Source: Candidatus Wallbacteria bacterium (GTDB lineage Bacteria; Muiribacteriota; UBA6191; JACPRK01). From it: a stretch of 35,836 nucleotides of DNA. The notes beneath the pieces are model-generated. The model saw only the letters and a list, made by a program, of their open reading frames with translations, was not told the origin of the DNA and did not search any database. Of the stretch, positions 24,774 to 31,634 are shown in pieces. Every line of letters begins with the position of its first letter. Position 1 is the stretch's first letter. The translations under genes and the position numbers were made by a program. The stretch spans positions 1 to 35,836 of the forward strand of contig JACPRK010000171.1 of the NCBI GenBank assembly GCA_016190005.1. The letters are read 5' to 3'.

Positions 24774-25826
24774 ATGGCGGCAAAGCGGCGAGCATCGACG
24801 AAGAGGAAGCGCGTCTGCATTCTGGGCGCGGCGGGCTACGGCGGGTCCGAACTGCTCCGGCTTCTCCTCTTCCATCCGGCCGTCGAGGTCGCCCACATCA
24901 CCTCCAGACAGCACCGCGGACAGCCGGTGTGGCGCGTCCATCCCAACCTCCGCAGCGTCTCGGAGCTCGCGTTCGAGGACCTCAGCATCGCCGAAGCGTG
25001 CGAGGACGCAGACTTGGTGTTCTGCGCGCTGCCGCAGCTTTCGGGAATGAAGGCCATCCGCAAGCTGCCCTCGAAGACCCCGGTCATCGACCTGAGCGGG
25101 GACTTCCGGCTGCGCGACCCGGACGTCTACCGCAAGTACCACGGCAAGTCCCACGCCGCGCCCGAGCTGCTGGAGGAGTTCGCCTACGGGCTGCCTGAGT
25201 TCGAGCGCGAAGCGGTCGCGGACGCACGGATCATCGGTGTGCCGGGAGGATTCGCGACGGCGGCGCTGCTGGCCTTGCTACCGCTGGCGCGCGACGGGCA
25301 CCTGACGGGGCCCATCGTACTCAATGGGGTGGTCGGCTCTTCTGAGTTCGGCGCCGAGGCGAGGCTGGCGACACACCATCCCGAGCGGGACGAGGCCTTC
25401 CGCGCCTACCGCATGACGGACCATCCGCAGATTCCGGAGATCCTCCAGCAGCTTGCGGCCCACGGCACGCCCGCCTCCGAGGTGACCTTCGTACCCTACG
25501 TGGCGCCGATGGTTCGGGGGCTCTTCATGGCCGTCTACGCGCGCCCGCTGCGACGCGTCACGCGGGATCTGGCCCGCAGGGCCTTCGAGATGGCCTACGT
25601 CGACAAACCGTTCATCCGGCTGCTCGACGGCTCCCCGGACTGCAATGTCGTCTGCGGCTCAAACTTCGCCGACATCTCCGTCGACGCCCAGGGCAGCACA
25701 ATCGTTGTGATGGTGGCCATCGATAACCTCGTCAAGGGCGCCGCCGGTCAGGCAGTCCAGGCCATGAACCTGCGCCTGGGCCTCGACGAGCGCACCGGCC
25801 TGGAGTTCCCCGGCATGCGCCCATGA
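24774..25826 (+). CDS. ArgC/LysY-family acyl-phosphate reductase homologue lacking catalytic Cys
   Basis: 350 aa. N-acetyl-gamma-glutamyl-phosphate (or LysW-aminoadipyl-phosphate) reductase family. Rossmann motif CILGAAGYGGSELLRLL (15-31), SGDFRLRD (108-115) and a C-terminal DNLVKGAAGQAVQAMN that is diagnostic for ArgC. THHPERDEAFRAY (about 200-212) with GSSEFGA resembles the LysY-like branch rather than E. coli ArgC. The family nucleophile lies in PGC(Y/M)xT; here residues 157-162 read PGGFAT, with codon 25248-25250 GGA at the Cys position. The rest of the protein is well preserved, so it is not an obvious pseudogene. With no Cys it cannot form the usual thioester; it may be inactive, regulatory or mechanistically changed. 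No other arginine or lysine gene is adjacent. Confidence 0.85.
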   Translation: MAAKRRASTKRKRVCILGAAGYGGSELLRLLLFHPAVEVAHITSRQHRGQPVWRVHPNLRSVSELAFEDLSIAEACEDADLVFCALPQLSGMKAIRKLPSKTPVIDLSGDFRLRDPDVYRKYHGKSHAAPELLEEFAYGLPEFEREAVADARIIGVPGGFATAALLALLPLARDGHLTGPIVLNGVVGSSEFGAEARLATHHPERDEAFRAYRMTDHPQIPEILQQLAAHGTPASEVTFVPYVAPMVRGLFMAVYARPLRRVTRDLARRAFEMAYVDKPFIRLLDGSPDCNVVCGSNFADISVDAQGSTIVVMVAIDNLVKGAAGQAVQAMNLRLGLDERTGLEFPGMRP

Positions 25827-25840
25827 TGCAGGCTCGAGGC

Positions 25841-25910
25841 GTCAGGAGTCAGGAGTCAGGCTTCAGGAGTCAGGAGTCAGGCTTCAGGGATCAGGCTTCA
25901 GGAGTCAGGC
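25841..25910 (+). repeat. Heptamer tandem array 3a (GTCAGGA/TTCAGGC units)
   Basis: Ten perfect-phase 7-bp units: GTCAGGA, GTCAGGA, GTCAGGC, TTCAGGA, GTCAGGA, GTCAGGC, TTCAGGG, ATCAGGC, TTCAGGA, GTCAGGC. The core TCAGG is invariant. The reverse complement resembles CCTGACT/CCTCAAG of array 1c. Confidence 0.9.
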
Positions 25911-25956
25911 GTGATTCCTGAGGGGGGCGGGGATGCGTCGCGGTCGCGTGCCCCCC

Positions 25957-25991
25957 TACTGGCTACTGTCTACTGGCTACTGTCTACTCCC
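25957..25991 (+). repeat. Heptamer tandem array 3b (TACTGGC/TACTGTC units)
   Basis: Alternating TACTGGC and TACTGTC, two of each, then TACTCCC. Period 7. Preceded by CGCGTGCCCCCC, the inverted counterpart of the block beside array 1b. Confidence 0.88.
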
Positions 25992-26000
25992 CTCCCCCCC

Positions 26001-26047
26001 TTCTCAATTCTCAATTCTCGATTCTCGATTCTCGATTCTCGATTCTC
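26001..26047 (+). repeat. Heptamer tandem array 3c (TTCTCRA units)
   Basis: TTCTCAA twice, TTCTCGA four times, then a partial unit; period 7. Same unit and strand as the 3' part of array 1c. It ends 2 nt before the rel stop codon (TAG, minus strand, 26052-26050). Confidence 0.9.
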
Positions 26048-26049
26048 TT

Positions 26050-27723
26050 CTACCCTCTCGCCTCGGCGGGCTTGCGCGTGGGGTGGACGCGATAGACCTG
26101 GACCACCTCGGGGAGCTCCGAGATGTTCTTGAGGAGGCCCTCGAGCTGGGTCTTGTTATTGATCTCGACGGTGTAGTTGAGGACCCCCTGGTCCTGCTTG
26201 TTGACGCGGGCGTTGGCGGCGTGGATGTTGAGCTTGAGAATCGAGATGGCGTTGGTGACCTTCAGCAGGACGTTGGGGCGGTCGTAGACGCGGACCTCGA
26301 TCTCGACCAGGTAGGTGGTGTCCTTGCGCGTGCCGATTTCGACGTCCCACTGCACGTCCACGGCGCGATCGGCCTGCGCCTCGAGGGCGCCGATGTTGGG
26401 GCAGTCCCGGCGGTGGACGCTCACGCCACGCCCCCGGGTGATGTAACCGACGATCGGGTCGCCGATGACCGGGTTGCAGCACTTGGAGAGCCGGATGAGC
26501 ATGTCGCCCATGCCGGCTACCAGGACGCCTTTGGTCCCGGCCTTGTTTGCCAGGGGCTTGGGGGGCGGCGGGGGCGGCGGCTCCTCCACCGCCTGGCGCA
26601 CGAACCAGGGCAGCGCTCCAATGAGCAGCTGCGCGCTCACATCCCCCTGCCCCACCGCGACGAAGAGGCTGGTGAGCTCCTTGAAGCCGGCCTTCTTCAT
26701 CGCCTCGTCGAACTCGGCTGTCTTCATGAAGCCCGACGGCCCGGGGACGCGGTCTTCGTTGCCTTTGCTGCGCTTCTTGTACTCCTCGGCCAGCGCTTCG
26801 CGGCCGCGGGCGATGAACTCGTCGCGGTTCTCCTTCTTGAGCCAGGCGCGGATCTTGCCCTTGGCGCGCGTGCCCTTCACGACGTCGAGCCAGTCGCGCG
26901 AGGGGCCCTTGCTGTGCTTGCTCGTCAGCACGCGCACGATCTGTCCGTTGCGAAGCTGGTAGGTCAGCGGCACCATCTTTCCGTTGACCTCGGCGCCCAC
27001 GCACTGGTGGCCGACCTCGGTGTGGATGGTGTAGGCGAAGTCGAGCGGGGTCGCGCCCGCGGGCAGCTCCAGAACGCGCCCCTGCGGTGTGAAGACGTAG
27101 ACCTGGCTCTGGAAGAGGTCGAGCTTGACGTTCTCGACGAACTCGCCGGTGTCGGTCACTTCCTGGTGCCACTCCAGGATCTGGCGTAGCCAGGCCAGCT
27201 TCTCCTGCACGTACTTGGGGTTCTTGACGTGCTCGTCGGCCTTGTAGCTCCAGTGCGCCGCGATGCCCTCTTCGGCGATCTCGTCCATTTCGCGCGTGCG
27301 GATCTGGACCTCGAAGACCTGGCCGTCCGGGTGGATGACGGTCGTGTGGAGCGACTGGTACATGTTCGATTTGGGGACGGCGATGTAGTCCTTGAAGCGG
27401 TTGGGGATCGGCTTCCAGGTCTCGTGGATGACGCCGAGCGCGGCGTAGCAGTCCTTTATGGAGGCCGTGAGGATGCGGATGCCGATGAGGTCGTAGATCT
27501 CGGCCAGGTCCTTGGAGCGCTTGAGCGTCTTCTTGTAGATGCTGAAGAAGGACTTCGGCCGGCCGGTCACCTGGGCCTCGACGCCTGACTTCCTGAGGAC
27601 AGACTCGACGTCGGTCATCAGCTGCTTGACGAAGGCGTCGCGCTCGCTGCGCTTGCGGGCCACCCGGCGGACGAGGTCGAAGTAGATCTTCGGCTCCGTG
27701 TAGCGCAGGCAGAGGTCCTCCAT
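26050..27723 (-). CDS. Rel/SpoT C-terminal part: (p)ppGpp synthetase, TGS, ACT
   Basis: 557 aa. The synthetase domain (about 1-190) includes RSKDL (RxKD loop of bifunctional Rel), YDLIGIRILT, RFKDYIAVPKSNMYQSLHTT and EVQIRTREMDEIAEEGIAAHW, all intact. Then TGS (VYVFTPQGRVLELPAGATPLDFAY), a linker with zinc-finger/CC-type residues (LSKCCNPVIGD, GVSVHRRDCPN) and a C-terminal ACT domain (VEIEVRVYDRPNVLLKVTNAI). It lies in the same frame as the HD-domain gene, beginning one codon after its TGA. ATG 27723 could serve for reinitiation; the weak GTGAG overlapping the stop is the only upstream signal. Read together with the HD part it would be 786 codons, a normal full-length Rel. Confidence 0.85.
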   Translation of the reverse strand: MEDLCLRYTEPKIYFDLVRRVARKRSERDAFVKQLMTDVESVLRKSGVEAQVTGRPKSFFSIYKKTLKRSKDLAEIYDLIGIRILTASIKDCYAALGVIHETWKPIPNRFKDYIAVPKSNMYQSLHTTVIHPDGQVFEVQIRTREMDEIAEEGIAAHWSYKADEHVKNPKYVQEKLAWLRQILEWHQEVTDTGEFVENVKLDLFQSQVYVFTPQGRVLELPAGATPLDFAYTIHTEVGHQCVGAEVNGKMVPLTYQLRNGQIVRVLTSKHSKGPSRDWLDVVKGTRAKGKIRAWLKKENRDEFIARGREALAEEYKKRSKGNEDRVPGPSGFMKTAEFDEAMKKAGFKELTSLFVAVGQGDVSAQLLIGALPWFVRQAVEEPPPPPPPKPLANKAGTKGVLVAGMGDMLIRLSKCCNPVIGDPIVGYITRGRGVSVHRRDCPNIGALEAQADRAVDVQWDVEIGTRKDTTYLVEIEVRVYDRPNVLLKVTNAISILKLNIHAANARVNKQDQGVLNYTVEINNKTQLEGLLKNISELPEVVQVYRVHPTRKPAEARG

Positions 27724-27726
27724 CTC

Positions 27727-27729
27727 TCA
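27727..27729 (-). other. In-frame TGA splitting rel at a conserved Trp position
   Basis: The junction reads LGIYKIK, TGA, then EMEDLCLRY. Rel/SpoT proteins typically have a Trp here (IKWELEDL). TGG to TGA is a single change. TGA is used as an ordinary stop for many genes in this window. Confidence 0.85.
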
Positions 27730-28410
27730 CTTGATCTTGTAGATGCCCAGGCGGTGGGCGAGCGGGGTGAAGATCTCGGTGGTCTCGCGGGCGATTCGCT
27801 TCTGCTTTTCGGGTGGCAGATACTTGAGCGTCGAGAGGTTGTGAAGTCGGTCGGCCAGCTTGACCAGGATGACGCGGACGTCGCTGGTCATGGCCAGCAG
27901 CATCTTGCGGAGATTCTCGGCCTGGAACTGCTCGCGGGTCTCGAAGTTGATGCGGGAGATCTTGGTCACGCCGTCGACCAGGCTGGCGATGGGCTCGCCG
28001 AAGCGCTTGCCCAGCTCCTCGTGGGTGACGCCGCAATCCTCCAGCACGTCGTGGAGCAGGCCGGCGCAGATGGTGGCGGTGTCCATCTTGAGGTCCATTA
28101 GGATGGAGGCCACCGCGACGGGATGGTTGATGTAAGGCTCGCCCGAGTCGCGCTTCTGGCAGTCGTGGGCGGTGGTGGCGAACTCGAGGGCATCGGCGAT
28201 CAGCTTGCGGTCCAGCCTGGGCGGAAGGCCGTCCAGACGGGAACGGAACTTCTCAGGCGTGACGGCATAGAGCCGGACGGGCTGATCGGCCAGGGAGAGC
28301 GGCTTGGCCTCGATCCCGTGGTCGTGGTGCGGGCCGGTGCCTTCGACTGCACCAGCCGGAGCGCCCGGCGGCATCGTGTCGGCCGGTCTGTCGCCGCTCT
28401 CCATCGCCAT
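27727..28410 (-). CDS. Rel/SpoT N-terminal part: (p)ppGpp hydrolase HD domain
   Basis: 227 aa. The HD hydrolase is complete: TAHDCQKRDSGEPYINHP (first metal His), LLHDVLEDCG (HD and following ED), GVTKISRI and VKLADRLHNLSTL (catalytic Asp). The first 60 residues are a variable extension. ATG 28410 is preceded by TATAAT at only 5 nt, so ATG 28404 (MESGD) may be the true start or the transcript leaderless. The protein ends at the TGA described separately. As a free-standing product it would be a hydrolase without the regulatory C-terminus. Confidence 0.85.
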   Translation of the reverse strand: MAMESGDRPADTMPPGAPAGAVEGTGPHHDHGIEAKPLSLADQPVRLYAVTPEKFRSRLDGLPPRLDRKLIADALEFATTAHDCQKRDSGEPYINHPVAVASILMDLKMDTATICAGLLHDVLEDCGVTHEELGKRFGEPIASLVDGVTKISRINFETREQFQAENLRKMLLAMTSDVRVILVKLADRLHNLSTLKYLPPEKQKRIARETTEIFTPLAHRLGIYKIK

Positions 28411-28415
28411 GAATC

Positions 28416-28421
28416 ATTATA
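28416..28421 (-). promoter_or_regulatory. Consensus -10 (TATAAT) at the rel start
   Basis: A perfect TATAAT on the minus strand (28421-28416), 5 nt from the annotated ATG. No convincing -35 at 16-18 nt. The predicted start falls on or next to the ATG, implying a leaderless or nearly leaderless transcript. Confidence 0.45.
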
Positions 28422-28456
28422 GCGCCAGGCCCACCGACCGGCCAGGCACAATGGCG

Positions 28457-28585
28457 CGCGCCAGGTCGTCGGAAATCGGGTGCAGGCACCGAAACCCCAC
28501 GCAACCCGCCCGGCGTGCTTCAGATTTCGTGCGGGGTTTCGGCTCCAGTCCCCGAACACCGCCACCGCTACTCCGACTTTGTCCG
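28457..28585 (+). repeat. Dispersed structured inverted-repeat element, copy B
   Basis: The most diverged copy. The inner stem CCGAAACCCC (28489-28498) pairs perfectly with GGGGTTTCGG (28533-28542); relative to copy A two base pairs have changed on both sides (G-C to A-T and G-C to C-G). A further ACGC/GCGT stem (28499-28502 with 28513-28516) lies inside. The outer stem TCGGG (28476-28480) pairs with CCCGA (28551-28555), and CGG with CCG beyond. Conserved unpaired blocks TGCAGGCACC and CCAGTCCCCG match copies A and C. It sits between the NHL-TPR stop and the rel promoter. Confidence 0.75.
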
Positions 28586-28606
28586 TAGCCCTGCCGCGCG
28601 CGCCGT

Positions 28607-29908
28607 TCAGGCCTTCAGGAAGCGGAAGAAGAGGCTGGCGACGAAAACGAGCGCCAGCACGATCCCCAGGCCCACGGTGGGGTAGTAGAGGTCCGAGCGG
28701 TTCTCCTCCCAGACCAGGCTCCGCAGCTTGGCGCGGGCGTCGGAGTTGCCGGGCCTGAGCCGCAGGATTCCGCCCAGGTACTTCTTGGCGCCGGAGGTGT
28801 CGCCGGTCGAAAAGGCGCGTTCACTCAGGGTCCGGTAGGAGGTGACGAGGCTTTCCATCGCCTCCTTGTTCTGGGGATCGTTGCGCATGACCTCCTCGTA
28901 GTGGAAGGCGGCCCGCGCGAAGTCCTGCTGGCGAAAGTTCCAGAGCCCTAGGTTGAGGTTTCGGCGGTACTCGTTGACGACCAAGATCTGCACGCGGCAG
29001 TTCTCGCCGTCGGCAACATAGAGGTTTCCTTCCGGATCGACCGCGATGCCCTGCGGCTCGTTGAACTGTCCCTGGGCGCTCCCGCGGCCGCCGAAGCTGC
29101 CAAGGAACATCCCTTGCTCGTCGAACTTCTGGACACGGTGGTTGCGCAGGTCGGAGACGTAGATGTTGTCGCGGATATCGAAGGTGATGTAGCGCGGGTC
29201 GTTGAGGTAGCCGGGAAGGCGGCCGTAGGTGCCGAAAATGAACTCGGCGTCTCCGTCGGCGTTGAACCGGACGATGCGATTGATGCCACCGTAGACGCCG
29301 TAGAGGCGATCGCGGTAGTCGACGCCGACGCCGCGGGGCTGCACGGGTGCCGGCTGATCGGGCATCCGGAAGGTGAAGGCGCGGACGAAGCGGCCGTCGT
29401 TGTCGAGCTCCTGGATGCGACTGTTGTAGTAGTCGGCGACGAAGATGTGGCCTGAGCTGCCGACCGCGATTCCGCGGGGGCTTCCAAACAGGCCCGGGGC
29501 GCTGCCCGTGCGGCCGAAGACTGCCAGCTCCTTACCGGCGGGGTCGAACTTTCGCACGCGATTTCCCCGCGTCTCGGCCACGAAAACGTTGCCGCGGGCG
29601 TCGACAGTGACCCCGATGGGCCCCTCGAAGGTGCCCTGAGAGGGTGTGAGCGGCTTGAGGAACTTGCCGAACTGACTGAATCGCTCGACCGTGTCCTTCT
29701 TGGCGTCGGCCACGTAAAGGTCGCGCTCGGCGGTGAGCGCGAGGGCGGCCGGCTGCTTGAACTCTCCCTGTTCCGTGCCCTGCTGGCCGAAGACCAGCTC
29801 GCGGGCGATCTCGCGGCTGGAGGTGCCTGCCCAGGCGGTCGAAGCCAGGGCCAGCACGGCGCAGAGCCCTGGGATCGGCCCCGGCCAAAAGTACCCCGCC
29901 AACCTCAC
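28607..29908 (-). CDS. Exported NHL-repeat/TPR protein with C-terminal membrane anchor
   Basis: 433 aa. GTG 29908 overlaps the gpsA stop by 4 nt (GTGA), with GAGGAGGAG 5 nt upstream. Signal peptide IPGLCAVLALASTAWAG. Residues about 35-310 hold six NHL-type propeller blades (FKQPAALALTAERDLYVADA, GPIGVTVDARGNVFVAETRG, GSPRGIAVGSSGHIFVADYY, RYITFDIRDNIYVSDLRNHR, EPQGIAVDPEGNLYVADGEN). Residues about 315-400 are TPR-like (NFRQQDFARAAFHYEEVM). The last 25 residues are one membrane helix (VGLGIVLALVFVASLFF). A periplasmic propeller anchored by its C-terminus; ligand unknown. Last gene of the der-plsY-gpsA group. Confidence 0.8.
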   Translation of the reverse strand: MRLAGYFWPGPIPGLCAVLALASTAWAGTSSREIARELVFGQQGTEQGEFKQPAALALTAERDLYVADAKKDTVERFSQFGKFLKPLTPSQGTFEGPIGVTVDARGNVFVAETRGNRVRKFDPAGKELAVFGRTGSAPGLFGSPRGIAVGSSGHIFVADYYNSRIQELDNDGRFVRAFTFRMPDQPAPVQPRGVGVDYRDRLYGVYGGINRIVRFNADGDAEFIFGTYGRLPGYLNDPRYITFDIRDNIYVSDLRNHRVQKFDEQGMFLGSFGGRGSAQGQFNEPQGIAVDPEGNLYVADGENCRVQILVVNEYRRNLNLGLWNFRQQDFARAAFHYEEVMRNDPQNKEAMESLVTSYRTLSERAFSTGDTSGAKKYLGGILRLRPGNSDARAKLRSLVWEENRSDLYYPTVGLGIVLALVFVASLFFRFLKA

Positions 29909-30921
29909 CGAAACTCCTCCTCGCTCTTCAGATCGCGGCTCATCAGGTCCACCACCGCGGCCCGGGCGTCCTTGCCTTCGAAGAGAACGGAGTGGATCTC
30001 CTTGGTTATCGGCATGTCGACGCCCAACAGACCAGCGTGCTCGTGGACGGCTCGGCTCGTCGGGACGCCCTCGGCCACCATTCCCAGATCCTTCAACGCG
30101 TCATCCAGTCGGGCGCCGCGGGCGATGGCGAAACCGATGCGGTGGTTGCGGGAAAGCGGGCTGTTGCAGGTGGCGACCAGGTCGCCCATGCCCGAAAGGC
30201 CGTTGAAGGTGAGCGGGCGGGCGCCGCGTCGCACGCCGTAGCGGGCCATCTCGGCCAAGCCGCGGGTCAGGAGGGCGCCCATGGAGTTGTCCCCGAAGCC
30301 GAGCCCGCGAACGATGCCGGCCCCGATGGCGATGATGTTCTTGAGCGCTCCGCCCATCTCGACCCCGATCACGTCGGTGCTGCTGTAGAGCCGGTAGAGC
30401 GGCGTCGAGAGCGCCAGCTGCGCCTGGCGGGCGTCGGCCGGGTCGCGGCTTGCGACCACGGCGCCGGTCGGCTTGCCGGCAGCCATCTCGCGCGCCAGGT
30501 TCGGGCCCGAGAGCACCGCAATCCTCGTGCCCGGCCCCAGTTCCCGGCCCAGCACCTCCGAGACCGAGGAGTGGGAGGCGATCTCGATTCCCTTGGCGGC
30601 GCTGATGAAGAGCGTCTGGCGAGAGACCAGCGGGCGCGACGCGCGCGCGATCGCAGCGACGGCCTCGGTGGGCACGGCCACCAGCACGAGCTCCGCATCG
30701 CGCAAGGCGGTCTGGAGCTCGCCGGTGAAGGCGACGTTGGCAGGCACGGCTACGTCGGGCAGATACCGCACGTTGACGCGGTGCGTCGTGACCTCCTCGG
30801 CATGGCGGGCGTCGCGGCACCAGACGCGCACTTCCGAGGCGCGCGCGGCCGCTGTGAGCGCCAGCACCGTCCCCCAGCTGCCGCCCCCGAGGATGGCGAT
30901 CCGGCCGGCCCCCCCGGTCAT
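29905..30921 (-). CDS. gpsA: NAD(P)-dependent glycerol-3-phosphate dehydrogenase
   Basis: 338 aa. Reduces dihydroxyacetone phosphate to sn-glycerol 3-phosphate for phospholipids. Motifs: IAILGGGSWGTVLA (7-20), FISAAKGIE, LSGPNLAREMA, GGALKNIIAIGAGI with the catalytic Lys, and NGLSGMGDLVATCNSPLSRNH. ATG 30921 lies in a 4-nt overlap with the plsY stop and gives the family start; upstream codons belong to plsY in another frame. It provides the substrate for PlsY, its neighbour. Confidence 0.95.
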   Translation of the reverse strand: MTGGAGRIAILGGGSWGTVLALTAAARASEVRVWCRDARHAEEVTTHRVNVRYLPDVAVPANVAFTGELQTALRDAELVLVAVPTEAVAAIARASRPLVSRQTLFISAAKGIEIASHSSVSEVLGRELGPGTRIAVLSGPNLAREMAAGKPTGAVVASRDPADARQAQLALSTPLYRLYSSTDVIGVEMGGALKNIIAIGAGIVRGLGFGDNSMGALLTRGLAEMARYGVRRGARPLTFNGLSGMGDLVATCNSPLSRNHRIGFAIARGARLDDALKDLGMVAEGVPTSRAVHEHAGLLGVDMPITKEIHSVLFEGKDARAAVVDLMSRDLKSEEEFR

Positions 30922-31565
30922 GAGCCGTCCGGGCCCGGGTCGGTCTTCGCACCGCGCGACAGCGGCAACTTCGACTCCGTCCCGTCGCGAATCCGGGCCA
31001 GGTTTGAGCGATGCTTGTAGGCGATGGCGATGGCGATGCCTATCGAGAGCAAGAAGACCGGGTCGGCCGGCTGACGATCGCGCGCCAGGAGGATCGCCGG
31101 CAACGCCGCAGCGGCCAGGCAGCTGCCGAGCGAGACGTAGCGCGTGCCCAGCACCGTGGCAGCGAAGACGAGGAAGGCGCCCCCGAGCGCCGGCGCGTCG
31201 ATTGCCAGGAACACTCCGGCGCCGGTCGCCACGCCTTTGCCGCCGCCCTTGCCCGCCAGGAACACGGGCGCCATGTGGCCGACGACCGCGCAGCATCCCA
31301 GCCCCAAGAGCACCAGCCTGTCTCCGCTGGCCAGCGCCCCGGAGATCGCCCCTCCCGCGAAGACCGCCGCCGCTCCCTTCGCCGCGTCGAAGATGAGCCC
31401 GAGCAGCCCCGCCCGCACGCCGCACGCACGCCCCAGGTTGGTCGCCCCCACGTTCCCCGACCCGTGCTCCCGGATGTCGACCCCATACCCCCACTTCCCG
31501 ATCAGCAAGCTGAACGGAATCGCCCCGAGCAGATACGCGGCAACCGCCGCCAACACGATGGACAT
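30918..31565 (-). CDS. plsY: Glycerol-3-phosphate acyltransferase
   Basis: 215 aa, integral membrane enzyme that acylates glycerol 3-phosphate from acyl phosphate. Hallmarks: YLLGAIPFSLLIGK, GSGNVGATNLGRACG (motif 1), GHMAPVFLAGKGGGKGVATG (motif 2) and YKHRSNLARI near the end (motif 3), with five hydrophobic segments. ATG 31565 has no clear ribosome site. It overlaps gpsA by 4 nt, the expected functional pairing. Confidence 0.95.
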   Translation of the reverse strand: MSIVLAAVAAYLLGAIPFSLLIGKWGYGVDIREHGSGNVGATNLGRACGVRAGLLGLIFDAAKGAAAVFAGGAISGALASGDRLVLLGLGCCAVVGHMAPVFLAGKGGGKGVATGAGVFLAIDAPALGGAFLVFAATVLGTRYVSLGSCLAAAALPAILLARDRQPADPVFLLSIGIAIAIAYKHRSNLARIRDGTESKLPLSRGAKTDPGPDGS

Positions 31566-31600
31566 CTCGAGAATCGCGAAAAACCCGTGGCGTCTACCTG

Positions 31601-31620
31601 GTCCGGGTTTTCTCCCGGAC
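31601..31620 (-). other. Hairpin in the der-plsY spacer
   Basis: Perfect 7-bp stem GTCCGGG/CCCGGAC with a 6-nt loop in the 69-nt gap between der and plsY. No U-run follows on the minus strand, so it is not a standard terminator; it could be an attenuator or mRNA processing and stability element. Confidence 0.4.
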
Positions 31621-31634
31621 AGGCGAGCGGCCCG

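Noticed and set aside
11439..26047. Arrays of short repeats as CRISPR
   Set aside because: Units are 7 bp, directly adjacent with no spacers, and no cas gene is present.
27727..27729. Genetic code change with TGA read as Trp
   Set aside because: Many genes here (E1, ketosynthase, ACP, oxidoreductases and others) end in TGA at the correct family length, so TGA is a normal stop.
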